The translations under genes were made by a program, and so were the position numbers. This document shows positions 34,639-43,012 of a stretch of 64,000 bases of DNA, in pieces. Under the pieces are notes generated by a model. It was not told the origin of the DNA and searched no databases. It was given only the letters and a program-made list of their open reading frames with translations. How positions within the stretch are numbered: the stretch's first letter is position 1; each line of letters starts with the position of its first letter. The stretch lies in assembly GCF_014489635.1 (NCBI RefSeq), contig NZ_CP060828.1, forward strand, positions 6,718,001-6,782,000, in the 5' to 3' direction. This DNA comes from Streptomyces roseirectus (GTDB lineage Bacteria; Actinomycetota; Actinomycetes; Streptomycetales; Streptomycetaceae).

Positions 34639-36393
34639 TTACACCGATTCCCGCCAGCCGTTGGTGATCGGGAGGCGGCGGTCCTTGCCGAAGCCCTTGG
34701 CGGAGATTTTGGTGCCCGGGGGGTACTGGCGGCGCTTGTACTCGGCGGTGTCGACCATGCGGAGGGTTTTGGTGACGAGGGCGGGGTCGTAGCCGGCGGC
34801 GATGATGGCGTCGGCGCCCTGGTCGCGGTCGACGTAGAGGTCGAGGATGGCGTCGAGGACGGGGTAGTCGGGGAGGGAGTCCGTGTCGACCTGGCCGGGG
34901 CGGAGTTCGGCGCTGGGGGGTTTGGTGATGGAGTTCTCGGGGATCGGGGGAGTTTGGCCGCGTTCGGTCGCCGCGCGGTTGCGCCATTCCGCGAGGCGGA
35001 AGATCGAGGTCTTGTAGACGTCCTTGATGGGACCGTACGCGCCGACGGAGTCGCCGTAGAGGGTGGAGTACCCCACCGCCAGTTCCGACTTGTTGCCGGG
35101 GGCCAGCACGATGTGGCCCTCCTGGTTGGAGATGGCCATGAGGAGGGTGCCGCGCAGCCGGGACTGGAGGTTCTCCTCGGCGAGCCCGGTCAGCTCGGTG
35201 GACGCCATGTACGCGTCGAACATCGGCGCGATCGGCACCGTACGGAAGTTGAGCCCGGTCCGCCGGGCCAGCTCGGCGGCGTCGTCCTTGGAGTGGTCCG
35301 AGGAGTACTTGGACGGCATGGAGACGCCGTACACGTTGGCCGCGCCGACCGCGTCGCAGGCGATCGCCGCGACGAGCGCGGAGTCGATGCCGCCGGAGAG
35401 GCCGATGAGGACGGACCTGAAGCCGTTCTTCTCGACGTACGCGCGCAACCCGACGACCAGCGCCGAGTACACCTCCTCGTCGTCGTCCAGCCGCTCCGCG
35501 TACGCGCCGTGCATCGTCGCCTCGTACGGGGCGACGGGCTCCTCGGTGAGGACGACACGGTCGATGCGCAGTCCGTCGTCCACCCCACCCACAGGCGCGT
35601 CCGCCGATGCCGCCGGCAGGTCGAGGTCGAGGACGACGCAGCCCTCGGAGAACTGGGGCGCGCGCGCGATGACCTCGCCGCTCGCGTCGACCACGATGGA
35701 GTCGCCGTCGAAGACCAGCTCGTCCTGGCCGCCCGTCATCGCGAGGTAGGCGGTCGTGCAGCCGGCCTCCTGCGCGCGCTTGCGGACGAGTTCGAGCCGC
35801 GTGTCGTCCTTGTCGCGCTCGTAGGGCGAGGCGTTGATGGACAGCAGCAGCCCCGCCTCGGCGGACCGCGCCGCCGGCACCCGGCCGCCGTCCTGCCACA
35901 GGTCCTCGCAGATCGCGAGCGCGACGTCCACCCCGCGCACCCGGATCACCGGCATCGTGTCGCCGGGCACGAAGTAGCGGAACTCGTCGAAGACGCCGTA
36001 GTTGGGGAGGTGGTGCTTGGCGTACGACAGGGCCACCTCACCCCCGTACAGGACCGCGCCCGCGTTGCGCGGGGCGCCCGCCGGCTGGCCGAAGCGCGGC
36101 CGGTCCGTGTCGGAGCGGTCGAGGTAGCCGACGACGACCGGGAGGTCGCCGAACCCCTCCTCGGCGAGGCGCGCGGCGAGCGTGCGCAGCGCCGCGCGGG
36201 ACGCCTCGACGAACGAGGTGCGCAGCGCGAGGTCTTCGACGGGGTAGCCGGTCAGCACCATCTCGGGGAACGCCACGAGGTGCGCCCCCTGCTCGGCGGA
36301 GTGCCGGGTCCAGCGGAGGACCGCCTCGGCGTTCCCGGTGAGGTCACCGACGCGGGAGTCGATCTGGTTCAGGGCGAGACGAAGTTGAGGCAC
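34639..36393 (-). CDS. nadE: Glutamine-dependent NAD+ synthetase
   Basis: A 584-residue two-domain enzyme that amidates nicotinic acid adenine dinucleotide to NAD+. The N-terminal nitrilase-like glutaminase domain has the Glu-Lys-Cys triad in VAFPEMVLTGYP, YAKHHLPNYGVFDE and ALAICEDLWQDGG. The synthetase domain has the P-loop VLIGLSGGIDSALVAAIACD and the PSKYSSDHSKDDA segment. The GTG at 36393 (PQLRLALNQIDSRVGDL) is the normal family start; the ATG at 36444 adds residues without similarity. It is monocistronic and its stop lies close to a strong hairpin. Confidence 0.95.
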   Translation of the reverse strand: MPQLRLALNQIDSRVGDLTGNAEAVLRWTRHSAEQGAHLVAFPEMVLTGYPVEDLALRTSFVEASRAALRTLAARLAEEGFGDLPVVVGYLDRSDTDRPRFGQPAGAPRNAGAVLYGGEVALSYAKHHLPNYGVFDEFRYFVPGDTMPVIRVRGVDVALAICEDLWQDGGRVPAARSAEAGLLLSINASPYERDKDDTRLELVRKRAQEAGCTTAYLAMTGGQDELVFDGDSIVVDASGEVIARAPQFSEGCVVLDLDLPAASADAPVGGVDDGLRIDRVVLTEEPVAPYEATMHGAYAERLDDDEEVYSALVVGLRAYVEKNGFRSVLIGLSGGIDSALVAAIACDAVGAANVYGVSMPSKYSSDHSKDDAAELARRTGLNFRTVPIAPMFDAYMASTELTGLAEENLQSRLRGTLLMAISNQEGHIVLAPGNKSELAVGYSTLYGDSVGAYGPIKDVYKTSIFRLAEWRNRAATERGQTPPIPENSITKPPSAELRPGQVDTDSLPDYPVLDAILDLYVDRDQGADAIIAAGYDPALVTKTLRMVDTAEYKRRQYPPGTKISAKGFGKDRRLPITNGWRESV

Positions 36394-36466
36394 GCCGCCC
36401 AGTGTAATCGTCAGACCGACGCGATGGGGTGTCGGGCGCCTCACGCGGCGCCCGGCACCCCGGCCG

Positions 36467-38407
36467 TCACTTCTTCTTGTACGACTCCACGTAACCCTTG
36501 GCGGGCGTGCCCACCCCGGTCACGTCGTCGTAGCCCTTCACGGCCGACAGCGAGCTGTCGGCGCCGAGCGTGCGGACGGACGTCAGCAGCCCCTCGGACG
36601 CGTCGTACTGGTTCTTGTAGTCGACGCGGGCGACGGCGAGCCCGGTACCGGTCGGGTTGTCGGTGACGTCGTGCAGGACCCGCGTCCCGTACCTGGCGTA
36701 GATCGCCGGGTTCGCGAAGCCGATCGGCTTGCCGCCGCGCGCCTGCTGGGCGAGCGCCTGGACGGCGGCGACGACCGGCGCGGCCAGCGAGGTGCCGCCG
36801 ATGCGGTACTCGCTGTAGCGCTGCGAGCCGTCCGGGAACGTCTGCGTCTGGCCGACCTTGAAGCCGGTGTTCGGGTCGGCGAGCGCGGCGATGTCCGGGA
36901 CGACGCGGTTGCCGGCCGCGTTGTTGGCCTGCGCGAGCGCGTTCGGGACGACGCCCCGCTGGTAGAAGGGCTCGGGGACGGTCTTGCTGGTGCCGCCGCC
37001 CGCGCCGCCGTTGAACGTGCCCGGGAAGTCCGTCCAGCTCGTGCCGTCCGCCGACAGGGCCGCCTTCTGGGTGCCCCAGCCGGTCTCCCACAGGTACCTG
37101 TCGCCCTTGCCGACCGCGAGGGAGGTGCCGCCGACGGCCGTCACCCACGCGGAGCTCGCGGGGACGTCGACCTGCTTGGTGCCGGAGTTGGCGACCTCGT
37201 CGCCGTCGTCCCCGGAGGAGACGTAGAAGCCGATGCCCTGGACCGCGCCGAGCTGGAACGTCTGGTCGTAGGCCGCCGCGAGGTCCGGCGTCTCGCTGGA
37301 CTCCAGGTCGCCCCAGGAGTTGGAGACGATGTCGGCGAGGTGGTTGTCGACGACCTTGTTCAGCGCGTCGAGCAGGTCGTCGTCGTGGCAGGACGCGGAG
37401 CCGACGTAGGTGACGTGCGCGTCCGGCGCGACCGCGTGCACGGCCTCGACGTCCAGCGTCTCCTCGCCGTACCAGCCGGCCGCCTTGCAGTCGGTGGTGT
37501 GCGTGTACGTCTTCGGCAGCACCTGCGTGAGCTGGCCGGTCTTCCAGCGCGCGTCGCCGTGCGCCTTGGCGTAGGTCGCCGCGTCGAAGGCGATCGTCGG
37601 GGAGGCGTAGGCGTCGGTGATGGCGACGCGCACGCCCTTGCCGGTGTAGGCGCCGGCGCCGTACGCGGCGCGCAACTGCCTGCCGGTGTACCCCTGTACG
37701 GCGTAGGGGACCTTCCCGCCGTACGCGTCCGGCAGGGTCGAGGCGGTGCGGGAGCCGTAGTACGAGGAGAACGGGCCCGCGTTCCTGAACACCGCCGACG
37801 GGACCGGGAGTTGGTCCTTCGCGGTGGCCTGGTGGGGCGCGTTGTCGAGGCCCGTGACGGTCAGGACCGCGCCGTTCAGGCTCGCCGGGACGGTGGCCGC
37901 CTTCGCGGGGGCGCGGTAGGTGCGGCCGTTCTTCACGAAGTCGTGCAGCTGCGTCCCGAACGCCCGCTCGGCGGAGGCGACATCGCCGCTCACCGAGACG
38001 TAGTGCTGGGTGGTGCCGGTGACTTGGAGACCGGCCTGGGCCAACCACGCCTTGACGGCGGCCACTTGGGCCGGGGTCGCGCCGAAGCGGGACTGCGCCT
38101 GACGGGTGCTCAGGTACCGGCCGTACGACGCCGAGGCCGGGTCGGAGACGGCCTTCGCGAGGGCGGCGAGACCCTGGGCGTCGCGGCCGGCGAGGTAGAC
38201 GCGGGCGGTCACCTGGGCGGCGTCCGGGGTCGCGCCCTGGTCGGCGCGGGGGGTGGCCCAGGCCGGCTTGGTCCCGGCCAGCGTGGCGCGGGCCGGGGTG
38301 TCCGCGGCGTGGGCGGCGGGGACGCCGAGCGCGAGCGCGCCGGCGATCATCGGCAGCGTCGCCGCCATGCTCACCCCGGCGCGCAGCGCGGTGCGGTTGG
38401 ATCTCAC
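36467..38407 (-). CDS. Secreted S53-family (sedolisin/kumamolisin-like) serine protease
   Basis: A 646-residue preproprotein. A signal peptide (RSNRTALRAGVSMAATLPMI to VPAAHA) precedes the pro-kumamolisin activation domain (about residues 60-190, YLSTRQAQSRFGATPAQVAA). The catalytic part has the Glu/Asp pair in WYGEETLDVEAVHAV (near residues 315 and 319), the oxyanion Asp region VSSGDDGDE, and the catalytic Ser in RIGGTSLAAPV (near residue 540). The C-terminal VKGYDDVTGVGTP is the calcium site. GTG 38407 has AGGGGG 5 nt upstream; ATG 38425 and GTG 38464 are in-frame alternatives. Such proteases act extracellularly, often at acid pH. Confidence 0.92.
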   Translation of the reverse strand: MRSNRTALRAGVSMAATLPMIAGALALGVPAAHAADTPARATLAGTKPAWATPRADQGATPDAAQVTARVYLAGRDAQGLAALAKAVSDPASASYGRYLSTRQAQSRFGATPAQVAAVKAWLAQAGLQVTGTTQHYVSVSGDVASAERAFGTQLHDFVKNGRTYRAPAKAATVPASLNGAVLTVTGLDNAPHQATAKDQLPVPSAVFRNAGPFSSYYGSRTASTLPDAYGGKVPYAVQGYTGRQLRAAYGAGAYTGKGVRVAITDAYASPTIAFDAATYAKAHGDARWKTGQLTQVLPKTYTHTTDCKAAGWYGEETLDVEAVHAVAPDAHVTYVGSASCHDDDLLDALNKVVDNHLADIVSNSWGDLESSETPDLAAAYDQTFQLGAVQGIGFYVSSGDDGDEVANSGTKQVDVPASSAWVTAVGGTSLAVGKGDRYLWETGWGTQKAALSADGTSWTDFPGTFNGGAGGGTSKTVPEPFYQRGVVPNALAQANNAAGNRVVPDIAALADPNTGFKVGQTQTFPDGSQRYSEYRIGGTSLAAPVVAAVQALAQQARGGKPIGFANPAIYARYGTRVLHDVTDNPTGTGLAVARVDYKNQYDASEGLLTSVRTLGADSSLSAVKGYDDVTGVGTPAKGYVESYKKK

Positions 38408-38560
38408 AGGGACCCCCTGGTTCATGAGGTTCGCCGAGAGCCGTTCACTCGACGTGCCGGTCACTCTCGTGATGAACGGTTCATGTCAGGGGAATGCGCG
38501 ACCCAAGAAGGGCCCAAGCAGGCGAACTCTGGGGGGATTTGACGGAAATCTCCGCCAACT

Positions 38561-38576
38561 GTAGGGAAAACCCTAC
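38561..38576 (-). terminator. Hairpin overlapping the DUF305 stop codon
   Basis: Arms GTAGGG (38561-38566) and CCCTAC (38571-38576) enclose AAAA (TTTT on the minus strand). The TAG stop of the DUF305 gene (38575-38573) lies in the arm. It separates the DUF3105-DUF305 pair from the protease promoter. Confidence 0.5.
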
Positions 38577-39202
38577 GGACGTGCCGCCGCGCCCCTCTCC
38601 TTCAGCATCCCCGCCATCAGCTGGATCTCCGACTCCTGCGCCGCGACCATGCCCTGGGCCAGCCGCTTCTCCACGCCCACCGCGCACTTGGAGACACAGC
38701 CCTCGGCCATGTGGACGCCGCCCTTGTGGTGGTCGGTCATCAACTGGAGGAAGAACACCTCGGCTTGCTTCCCGCTGAGCGAACGCAGCTTGTCCAGCTC
38801 GGTGTTGGTCGCCATGCCGGGCATCAGCGCGCCGTCCTTCGCCTCCGCCATGCCGCCCATGCCCATCCAGGTCATCGGCGCCCGCGCCGACACCTTCGGC
38901 AGCCCCCACAGGTCCAGCCAGCCGATCAGCATGCCCCGCTGGTTGGCCTGCGTCTGCGCGATGTCGTACGCGAGCCGCCGCACCTCCTCGTCGGTCGTGC
39001 GGTCCCGCACGATGTACGACATCTCGACGGCCTGCTGGTGGTGGACGGCCATGTCGCGCGCGAACCCGGCGTCGGCGGAGTCGGCGGACGGGGTCTTCGA
39101 ACTGTCGGAGCCGCTGTCCTGCGCCACCGCGTACGTGATCCCGCCGGCCGCGAGCAGCGCGGTCACCGCCGCGCCGGTGACCAGTCCCGCGCCGAGCCTC
39201 AC
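38573..39202 (-). CDS. DUF305 (ferritin-like) exported protein
   Basis: A 209-residue protein. An N-terminal hydrophobic segment (LVTGAAVTALLAAGGITYAV) acts as a signal or anchor, then a Ser/Asp-rich linker. Two copies of the DUF305 histidine motif follow: FARDMAVHHQQAVEMSYIV and FFLQLMTDHHKGGVHMAEGC, with MxxxHH spacing and several methionines. These could form a di-metal or copper site. Cysteines in the second repeat (EGCVSKCAVG) are unusual. The GTG start (39202) overlaps the upstream TGA as GTGA, so it is co-translated with the DUF3105 gene. Role unknown; metal binding inferred. Confidence 0.88.
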   Translation of the reverse strand: MRLGAGLVTGAAVTALLAAGGITYAVAQDSGSDSSKTPSADSADAGFARDMAVHHQQAVEMSYIVRDRTTDEEVRRLAYDIAQTQANQRGMLIGWLDLWGLPKVSARAPMTWMGMGGMAEAKDGALMPGMATNTELDKLRSLSGKQAEVFFLQLMTDHHKGGVHMAEGCVSKCAVGVEKRLAQGMVAAQESEIQLMAGMLKERGAAARP

Positions 39203-39867
39203 TTGTCCAGCCCGCCCGTGCACGCGGCGCCCGGCTCCGGGGTCTGCTCGCCCTGGACGAACTTCTCGAAGAACTTGTCCACGTTCGGGTCGGTCGCCGA
39301 GGTCACCGTCCGCTGGTGGCCCCACGCCGTCAGCATGATCGGGTCGGCCTGCTTGTCGTCCGGGCTCATCAGCGTGTACGGGGTCTTCTTGACCTTCGCC
39401 GCGAGCGCGTCGACGTCCGCCTTCGGGGCCTTGCTGTTGTACGTCACCCAGACCGCGCCGTGCTCCAGCGAGTGCACGGCGTTCATGTCGTTGACGGCCT
39501 TCCCGTACACGTCGCCGTTGCAGTTCATCCACACCGCGGCGTGGTCCCCGCCGACCGGGGGCACCGTCGGGTACGTCACCTTCTTCGTCACGTGGGTGCG
39601 CCCCAGCGTGCCCTTCCACGTCTTGACGCCGTCCGAGCCGACCTCGAACTTCCCCGACGCCTTCGCGTCCGCGACGGCCTTCGCGTCGTTGTCGTCCTTG
39701 TTCTTCTGGATCACGAACACACCGCCCGCGACCAGCGCGGCGACGGCCACCACGCTCCCGGCGATCGTCAGCAGCCGAGTGCGCCGCTCCCGCGCCTGCT
39801 CGGCCCTGCGCATCTCCTCTATTCGCGCCTTGCGCTCAGCACTGCCGGTCTTCTTAGCGGAACCCAT
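39199..39867 (-). CDS. DUF3105 membrane-anchored protein
   Basis: A 222-residue protein. A charged N-terminal helix (SAERKARIEEMRRAEQARER) precedes one membrane helix (LLTIAGSVVAVAALVAGGVF) and an exported DUF3105 domain. Conserved-looking residues cluster in RTHVTKKVTYPTVPPVGGDH, AAVWMNCNGDVYGKAV and AVHSLEHGAVWVTYN, with three or four His and one Cys that could hold a metal. The last part has MLTAWGHQRTV. It is co-translated with the DUF305 protein downstream. In actinobacteria the two families often sit together. Function is not known to me. Confidence 0.88.
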   Translation of the reverse strand: MGSAKKTGSAERKARIEEMRRAEQARERRTRLLTIAGSVVAVAALVAGGVFVIQKNKDDNDAKAVADAKASGKFEVGSDGVKTWKGTLGRTHVTKKVTYPTVPPVGGDHAAVWMNCNGDVYGKAVNDMNAVHSLEHGAVWVTYNSKAPKADVDALAAKVKKTPYTLMSPDDKQADPIMLTAWGHQRTVTSATDPNVDKFFEKFVQGEQTPEPGAACTGGLDK

Positions 39868-40050
39868 GGCTCTGTAGTCCTTCTCCGGGCGGGGACGGTG
39901 GGGGGTGTTCGAGGCGTTCGAGTGGGCTGATCGTAATGCGGGAGGAGGGGGGTGGTGTAGAGCGATCCCGGCGAAGGGGAGGGTTGGCGGGGAAGTGGGG
40001 GTGTGAAATGCGGGTTATCTGGCCATTCGCGGATTATGAAACCGGTGCCC

Positions 40051-40491
40051 TCAGGGCTGACGCCCCCGCCCGCACCACAGCAGCATCCGCTCCGGCAGCC
40101 CCGTCCCCGTCCCGGGCAGCCGCCACCCGTCGGACCCCTCCCACAGCGAGAACGCCGCGCCGAACGGGTCCAGCAGCGTCGCGATCGCGCCGCCGTCCCC
40201 CAGCTCGAACGGCTCGACGACGATCCGCGCGCCGCCGTCGACCGCTGCCGTGACCCTCGTCCCGATGTCGTCCACGGCGATGTAGTAGGCGACGTGGGGC
40301 GGTGTGCCCGGCGGGTACACCGGGTTCGCGAGGTCGCTGAGGCCGCCGATCGGATGCCCGGACGCGTGGACGCGGCGGCCGTCGACCGTCCAGCCCAGCG
40401 TGGCCGCGAGGTGTGCGGCGGTGTCGTGCGGGGTGCGTGTCTTGATGTCCATCCAGCCGAACTCTCCGAGGTCGCCGAGGCGGCCGGTCAT
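40051..40491 (-). CDS. VOC (glyoxalase/bleomycin-resistance-like) family protein
   Basis: A 146-residue protein of the vicinal oxygen chelate fold. Segments include FGWMDIKTRTPHDTAAHLAA, TLGWTVDGRRVHASG, PPHVAYYIAVDDIGTRVTAA, VDGGARIVVEPFELGDGGAI and LLDPFGAAFSLWEG, the last two being the typical VOC half with a putative Glu ligand. Good ribosome binding site GAGGAG before ATG 40491. It resembles PhnB/27-kDa antigen-like proteins. No substrate can be assigned. Confidence 0.85.
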   Translation of the reverse strand: MTGRLGDLGEFGWMDIKTRTPHDTAAHLAATLGWTVDGRRVHASGHPIGGLSDLANPVYPPGTPPHVAYYIAVDDIGTRVTAAVDGGARIVVEPFELGDGGAIATLLDPFGAAFSLWEGSDGWRLPGTGTGLPERMLLWCGRGRQP

Positions 40492-40785
40492 GGTGTCTCT
40501 CCTCTCGTTCTCCGGGGTGACTGCATACCGGACGGCGGCACGGCGGGCGAGGGGGTTTTCGGGGAGTCGGTGGGGCTGGGCATTACGGATGCCGGTTCGA
40601 GCAGGCAAGATGGGTGGCGCAGCGGTACACCTGACGTGCATGAGGCGTTCAGGTGGGGGCCGGATGGGTGATCATGGTCCGCAACGCGTACGAAATGGTG
40701 TTGTGGTGTGATGCTCGGGTGCCCGACCGCCTCTCGAAGGGACGCGGGGCCGGCGGCCTGACCAGCAAGGATGGGGAAGCGGAAG

Positions 40786-42147
40786 ATGGACAAGCAGCAG
40801 GAGTTCGTGCTCCGGACGTTGGAGGAGCGCGACATCCGGTTCGTACGCCTGTGGTTCACGGACGTGCTGGGCTTCCTCAAGTCCGTCGCCGTGGCCCCGG
40901 CCGAGCTGGAGCAGGCGTTCGACGAGGGCATCGGCTTCGACGGCTCCGCCATCGAGGGCTTCGCCCGCGTGTACGAGTCCGACATGATCGCCAAGCCGGA
41001 CCCGTCCACCTTCCAGGTCCTGCCCTGGCGCGCGGAGGCGCCCGGCACGGCGCGGATGTTCTGCGACATCCTCATGCCCGACGGCTCCCCGTCCTTCGCG
41101 GACCCCCGCTACGTCCTCAAGCGCGCCCTCGCCCGCGCCTCCGACCTGGGCTTCACCTTCTACACCCACCCCGAGATCGAGTTCTTCCTCCTGAAGGACC
41201 GCCCCCTCGACGGCTCCCGCCCCACCCCCGCCGACAACTCCGGCTACTTCGACCACACGCCCCAGAACATCGGCATGGACTTCCGCCGCCAGGCGATCAC
41301 CATGCTGGAGTCCATGGGCATCTCCGTCGAGTTCTCCCACCACGAGGGCGCCCCCGGCCAGCAGGAGATCGACCTCCGCTACGCCGACGCGCTCTCCACC
41401 GCCGACAACATCATGACGTTCCGCCTCGTCATGAAGCAGGTCGCGCTGGAGCAGGGCGTGCAGGCGACGTTCATGCCGAAGCCGTTCTCGGAACACCCGG
41501 GGTCGGGCATGCACACGCACCTCTCGCTCTTCGAGGGCGACCGCAACGCGTTCTACGAGTCCGGCTCCGAGTACCAGCTCTCCAAGGTCGGCCGCTCCTT
41601 CATCGCGGGCCTGCTGAAGCACGCCGCCGAGGTGTCCGCCGTCACCAACCAGTGGGTCAACAGCTACAAGCGGATCTGGGGCGGCACCGAACGCACCGCC
41701 GGCGCCGGCGGTGAGGCCCCCTCCTACATCTGCTGGGGCCACAACAACCGCAGCGCCCTCGTCCGCGTCCCCATGTACAAGCCCGGCAAGACCGGCTCCG
41801 CCCGCATCGAGGTCCGCTCCCTCGACTCCGGCGCGAACCCCTACCTGGCGTACGCCCTCCTGCTGGCGGCCGGCCTCAAGGGCGTCGAGGAGGGCTACGA
41901 ACTCCCCGCCGGCGCGGAAGACGACGTCTGGGCCCTCTCCGACGCCGAACGCCGCGCCATGGGCATCGAACCCCTCCCCCAGAACCTCGGCGAAGCCCTC
42001 ACCCTCATGGAACGCTCCGACCTCGTCGCCGACACCCTCGGCGAACACGTCTTCGACTTCTTCCTGCGCAACAAGCGCCAGGAGTGGGAGGAGTACCGCA
42101 GCGAGGTCACGGCGTTCGAGCTGCGGAAGAACCTGCCGGTGCTGTAG
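40786..42147 (+). CDS. glnA2: GlnA-family ligase, probable GlnA2-type gamma-glutamylpolyamine synthetase
   Basis: A 453-residue member of the glutamine synthetase I fold. Active-site segments are GFDGSAIEGFARVYESDM, PEIEFFLLKD, GQQEIDLRYADALSTADNIM, GSGMHTHLSLF, WGHNNRSALVRVP and ARIEVRSLDSGANPYLA. The adenylylation loop of GlnA (NLYxLPPEE) is replaced by GYELPAGAEDDVWALSDAER with no matching site tyrosine. S. coelicolor GlnA2 (SCO2241, reported to ligate glutamate to polyamines) lies in the same neighbourhood as glnE and nadE, from memory. The ATG at 40786 follows GGAAGCGGAAG. True glutamine synthetase activity is the alternative. Confidence 0.9.
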   Translation: MDKQQEFVLRTLEERDIRFVRLWFTDVLGFLKSVAVAPAELEQAFDEGIGFDGSAIEGFARVYESDMIAKPDPSTFQVLPWRAEAPGTARMFCDILMPDGSPSFADPRYVLKRALARASDLGFTFYTHPEIEFFLLKDRPLDGSRPTPADNSGYFDHTPQNIGMDFRRQAITMLESMGISVEFSHHEGAPGQQEIDLRYADALSTADNIMTFRLVMKQVALEQGVQATFMPKPFSEHPGSGMHTHLSLFEGDRNAFYESGSEYQLSKVGRSFIAGLLKHAAEVSAVTNQWVNSYKRIWGGTERTAGAGGEAPSYICWGHNNRSALVRVPMYKPGKTGSARIEVRSLDSGANPYLAYALLLAAGLKGVEEGYELPAGAEDDVWALSDAERRAMGIEPLPQNLGEALTLMERSDLVADTLGEHVFDFFLRNKRQEWEEYRSEVTAFELRKNLPVL

Positions 42148-42213
42148 GCGGTGCCGGATCGGTCGAGGGGCTGACGGTGCACGGTCGTCCGCCCCTCTGA
42201 CTACCCTGGACTC

Positions 42214-42417
42214 ATGACGACACGGGAAGAGCTCCACGCGCTCATCGACCGCGTGCCGGACGACGACATCGACGCCGTGGCGCAGAGCCTGCGCCCGTTC
42301 ATAGGGCCGGCCGGCCGTCCGGGACGCCCCGCATTCATCGGCATGGGCCGCTCGGGACACTCCGACACGTCCACCCGCGCGGACGAGATCCTCCGGGAGA
42401 CGGGGTTCGGCGAGTGA
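42214..42417 (+). CDS. VapB-like antitoxin
   Basis: A 67-residue protein: TTREELHALIDRVPDDDIDA, VAQSLRPFIGP, a Gly/Pro-rich stretch, and STRADEILRETGFGE. The helical start and the C-terminal tail that could wrap a PIN toxin suit a VapB antitoxin of the short actinobacterial type. It overlaps the PIN gene by four bases (GTGA). DNA-binding part not obvious. Assignment rests on arrangement. Confidence 0.72.
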   Translation: MTTREELHALIDRVPDDDIDAVAQSLRPFIGPAGRPGRPAFIGMGRSGHSDTSTRADEILRETGFGE

Positions 42418-42839
42418 TCGTGGTGGACACGGGCCCTCTCGTGGCCCTCGCGGACGCCGACGACGCCCACCACGAGGCGTGCGTCCGCTGGTACGACACC
42501 GTCCACCCGCGCAACCTCGTCATCCCCGCGCCGGTCATCGCGGAAGCCTGTCACCTGATCGGCACCCGCTGTGGCGCCCAGGTCGAGGGGGCGTTCCTCG
42601 ACGCGCTCGCGGCCGGGGATCTCGGTACCGTCACGAACGTCATGCCCGAGGACATCCAGCGCATGGCCCACCTCGTGAGGCAGTACGCCACCCTCCCCCT
42701 CGGCGGCACCGACGCCTGCGTCGTGGCGATCGCCGAACGCTGGCGGGCCAAGGAAGTGGCAACGGTCGACCGCCGCCACTTCAGCGTCGTACGCCCCTCT
42801 CACGTGCCCGCTTTCGAACTGCTTCCCTACGACTTGTGA
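42414..42839 (+). CDS. vapC: PIN-domain ribonuclease (VapC-like toxin)
   Basis: A 141-residue PIN domain. Acidic metal ligands are Asp5 (IVVDTGPLVAL), Glu44 (PVIAEACHLIG), Asp100 (PLGGTDACVVAIAER) and Asp119 (EVATVDRRHFSVV). The order and spacing match VapC. Start GTG 42414 overlaps the antitoxin stop. The pair forms a type II toxin-antitoxin candidate located between glnA2 and glnE; such modules are often mobile between strains. RNA target unknown. Confidence 0.88.
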   Translation: MIVVDTGPLVALADADDAHHEACVRWYDTVHPRNLVIPAPVIAEACHLIGTRCGAQVEGAFLDALAAGDLGTVTNVMPEDIQRMAHLVRQYATLPLGGTDACVVAIAERWRAKEVATVDRRHFSVVRPSHVPAFELLPYDL

Positions 42840-42924
42840 GGCCCGCGCCGGTCAGCCGACGAACGCCGGCGACACCATCGCCGCGCTGATGCGCCGCGGC
42901 GTGCCCGTCCCGTTCGCCGGCTGA
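42838..42924 (+). pseudogene. Possible 3' remnant of a lost gene
   Basis: One frame starting within the vapC stop reads EARAGQPTNAGDTIAALMRR, then GVPVPFAG, and ends at TGA (42922-42924). Nearly every codon has G or C at position three, as in real coding DNA here. No start codon or upstream part exists, because the frame runs back into vapC. This could be the tail of a gene cut by the vapBC insertion, or chance. Confidence 0.3.
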
Positions 42925-43012
42925 GACGCCGTCCCCGGACCGGCGCCCGGGTCCACCCCGAGGGTTAGTCTCGAAGTCTCGTACGACCTTGATCAGACGG
43001 AGGAGGCCGGGG

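Noticed and set aside
40600..40660. tRNA-like words (GGTGGCGCAGCGGTA) and a CACCTGA/TCAGGTG inverted repeat before glnA2
   Set aside because: No full cloverleaf can be drawn: acceptor stem, anticodon arm and T-arm words are missing. The 7-bp inverted repeat alone could be regulatory but has a 14-nt spacer and no partner.
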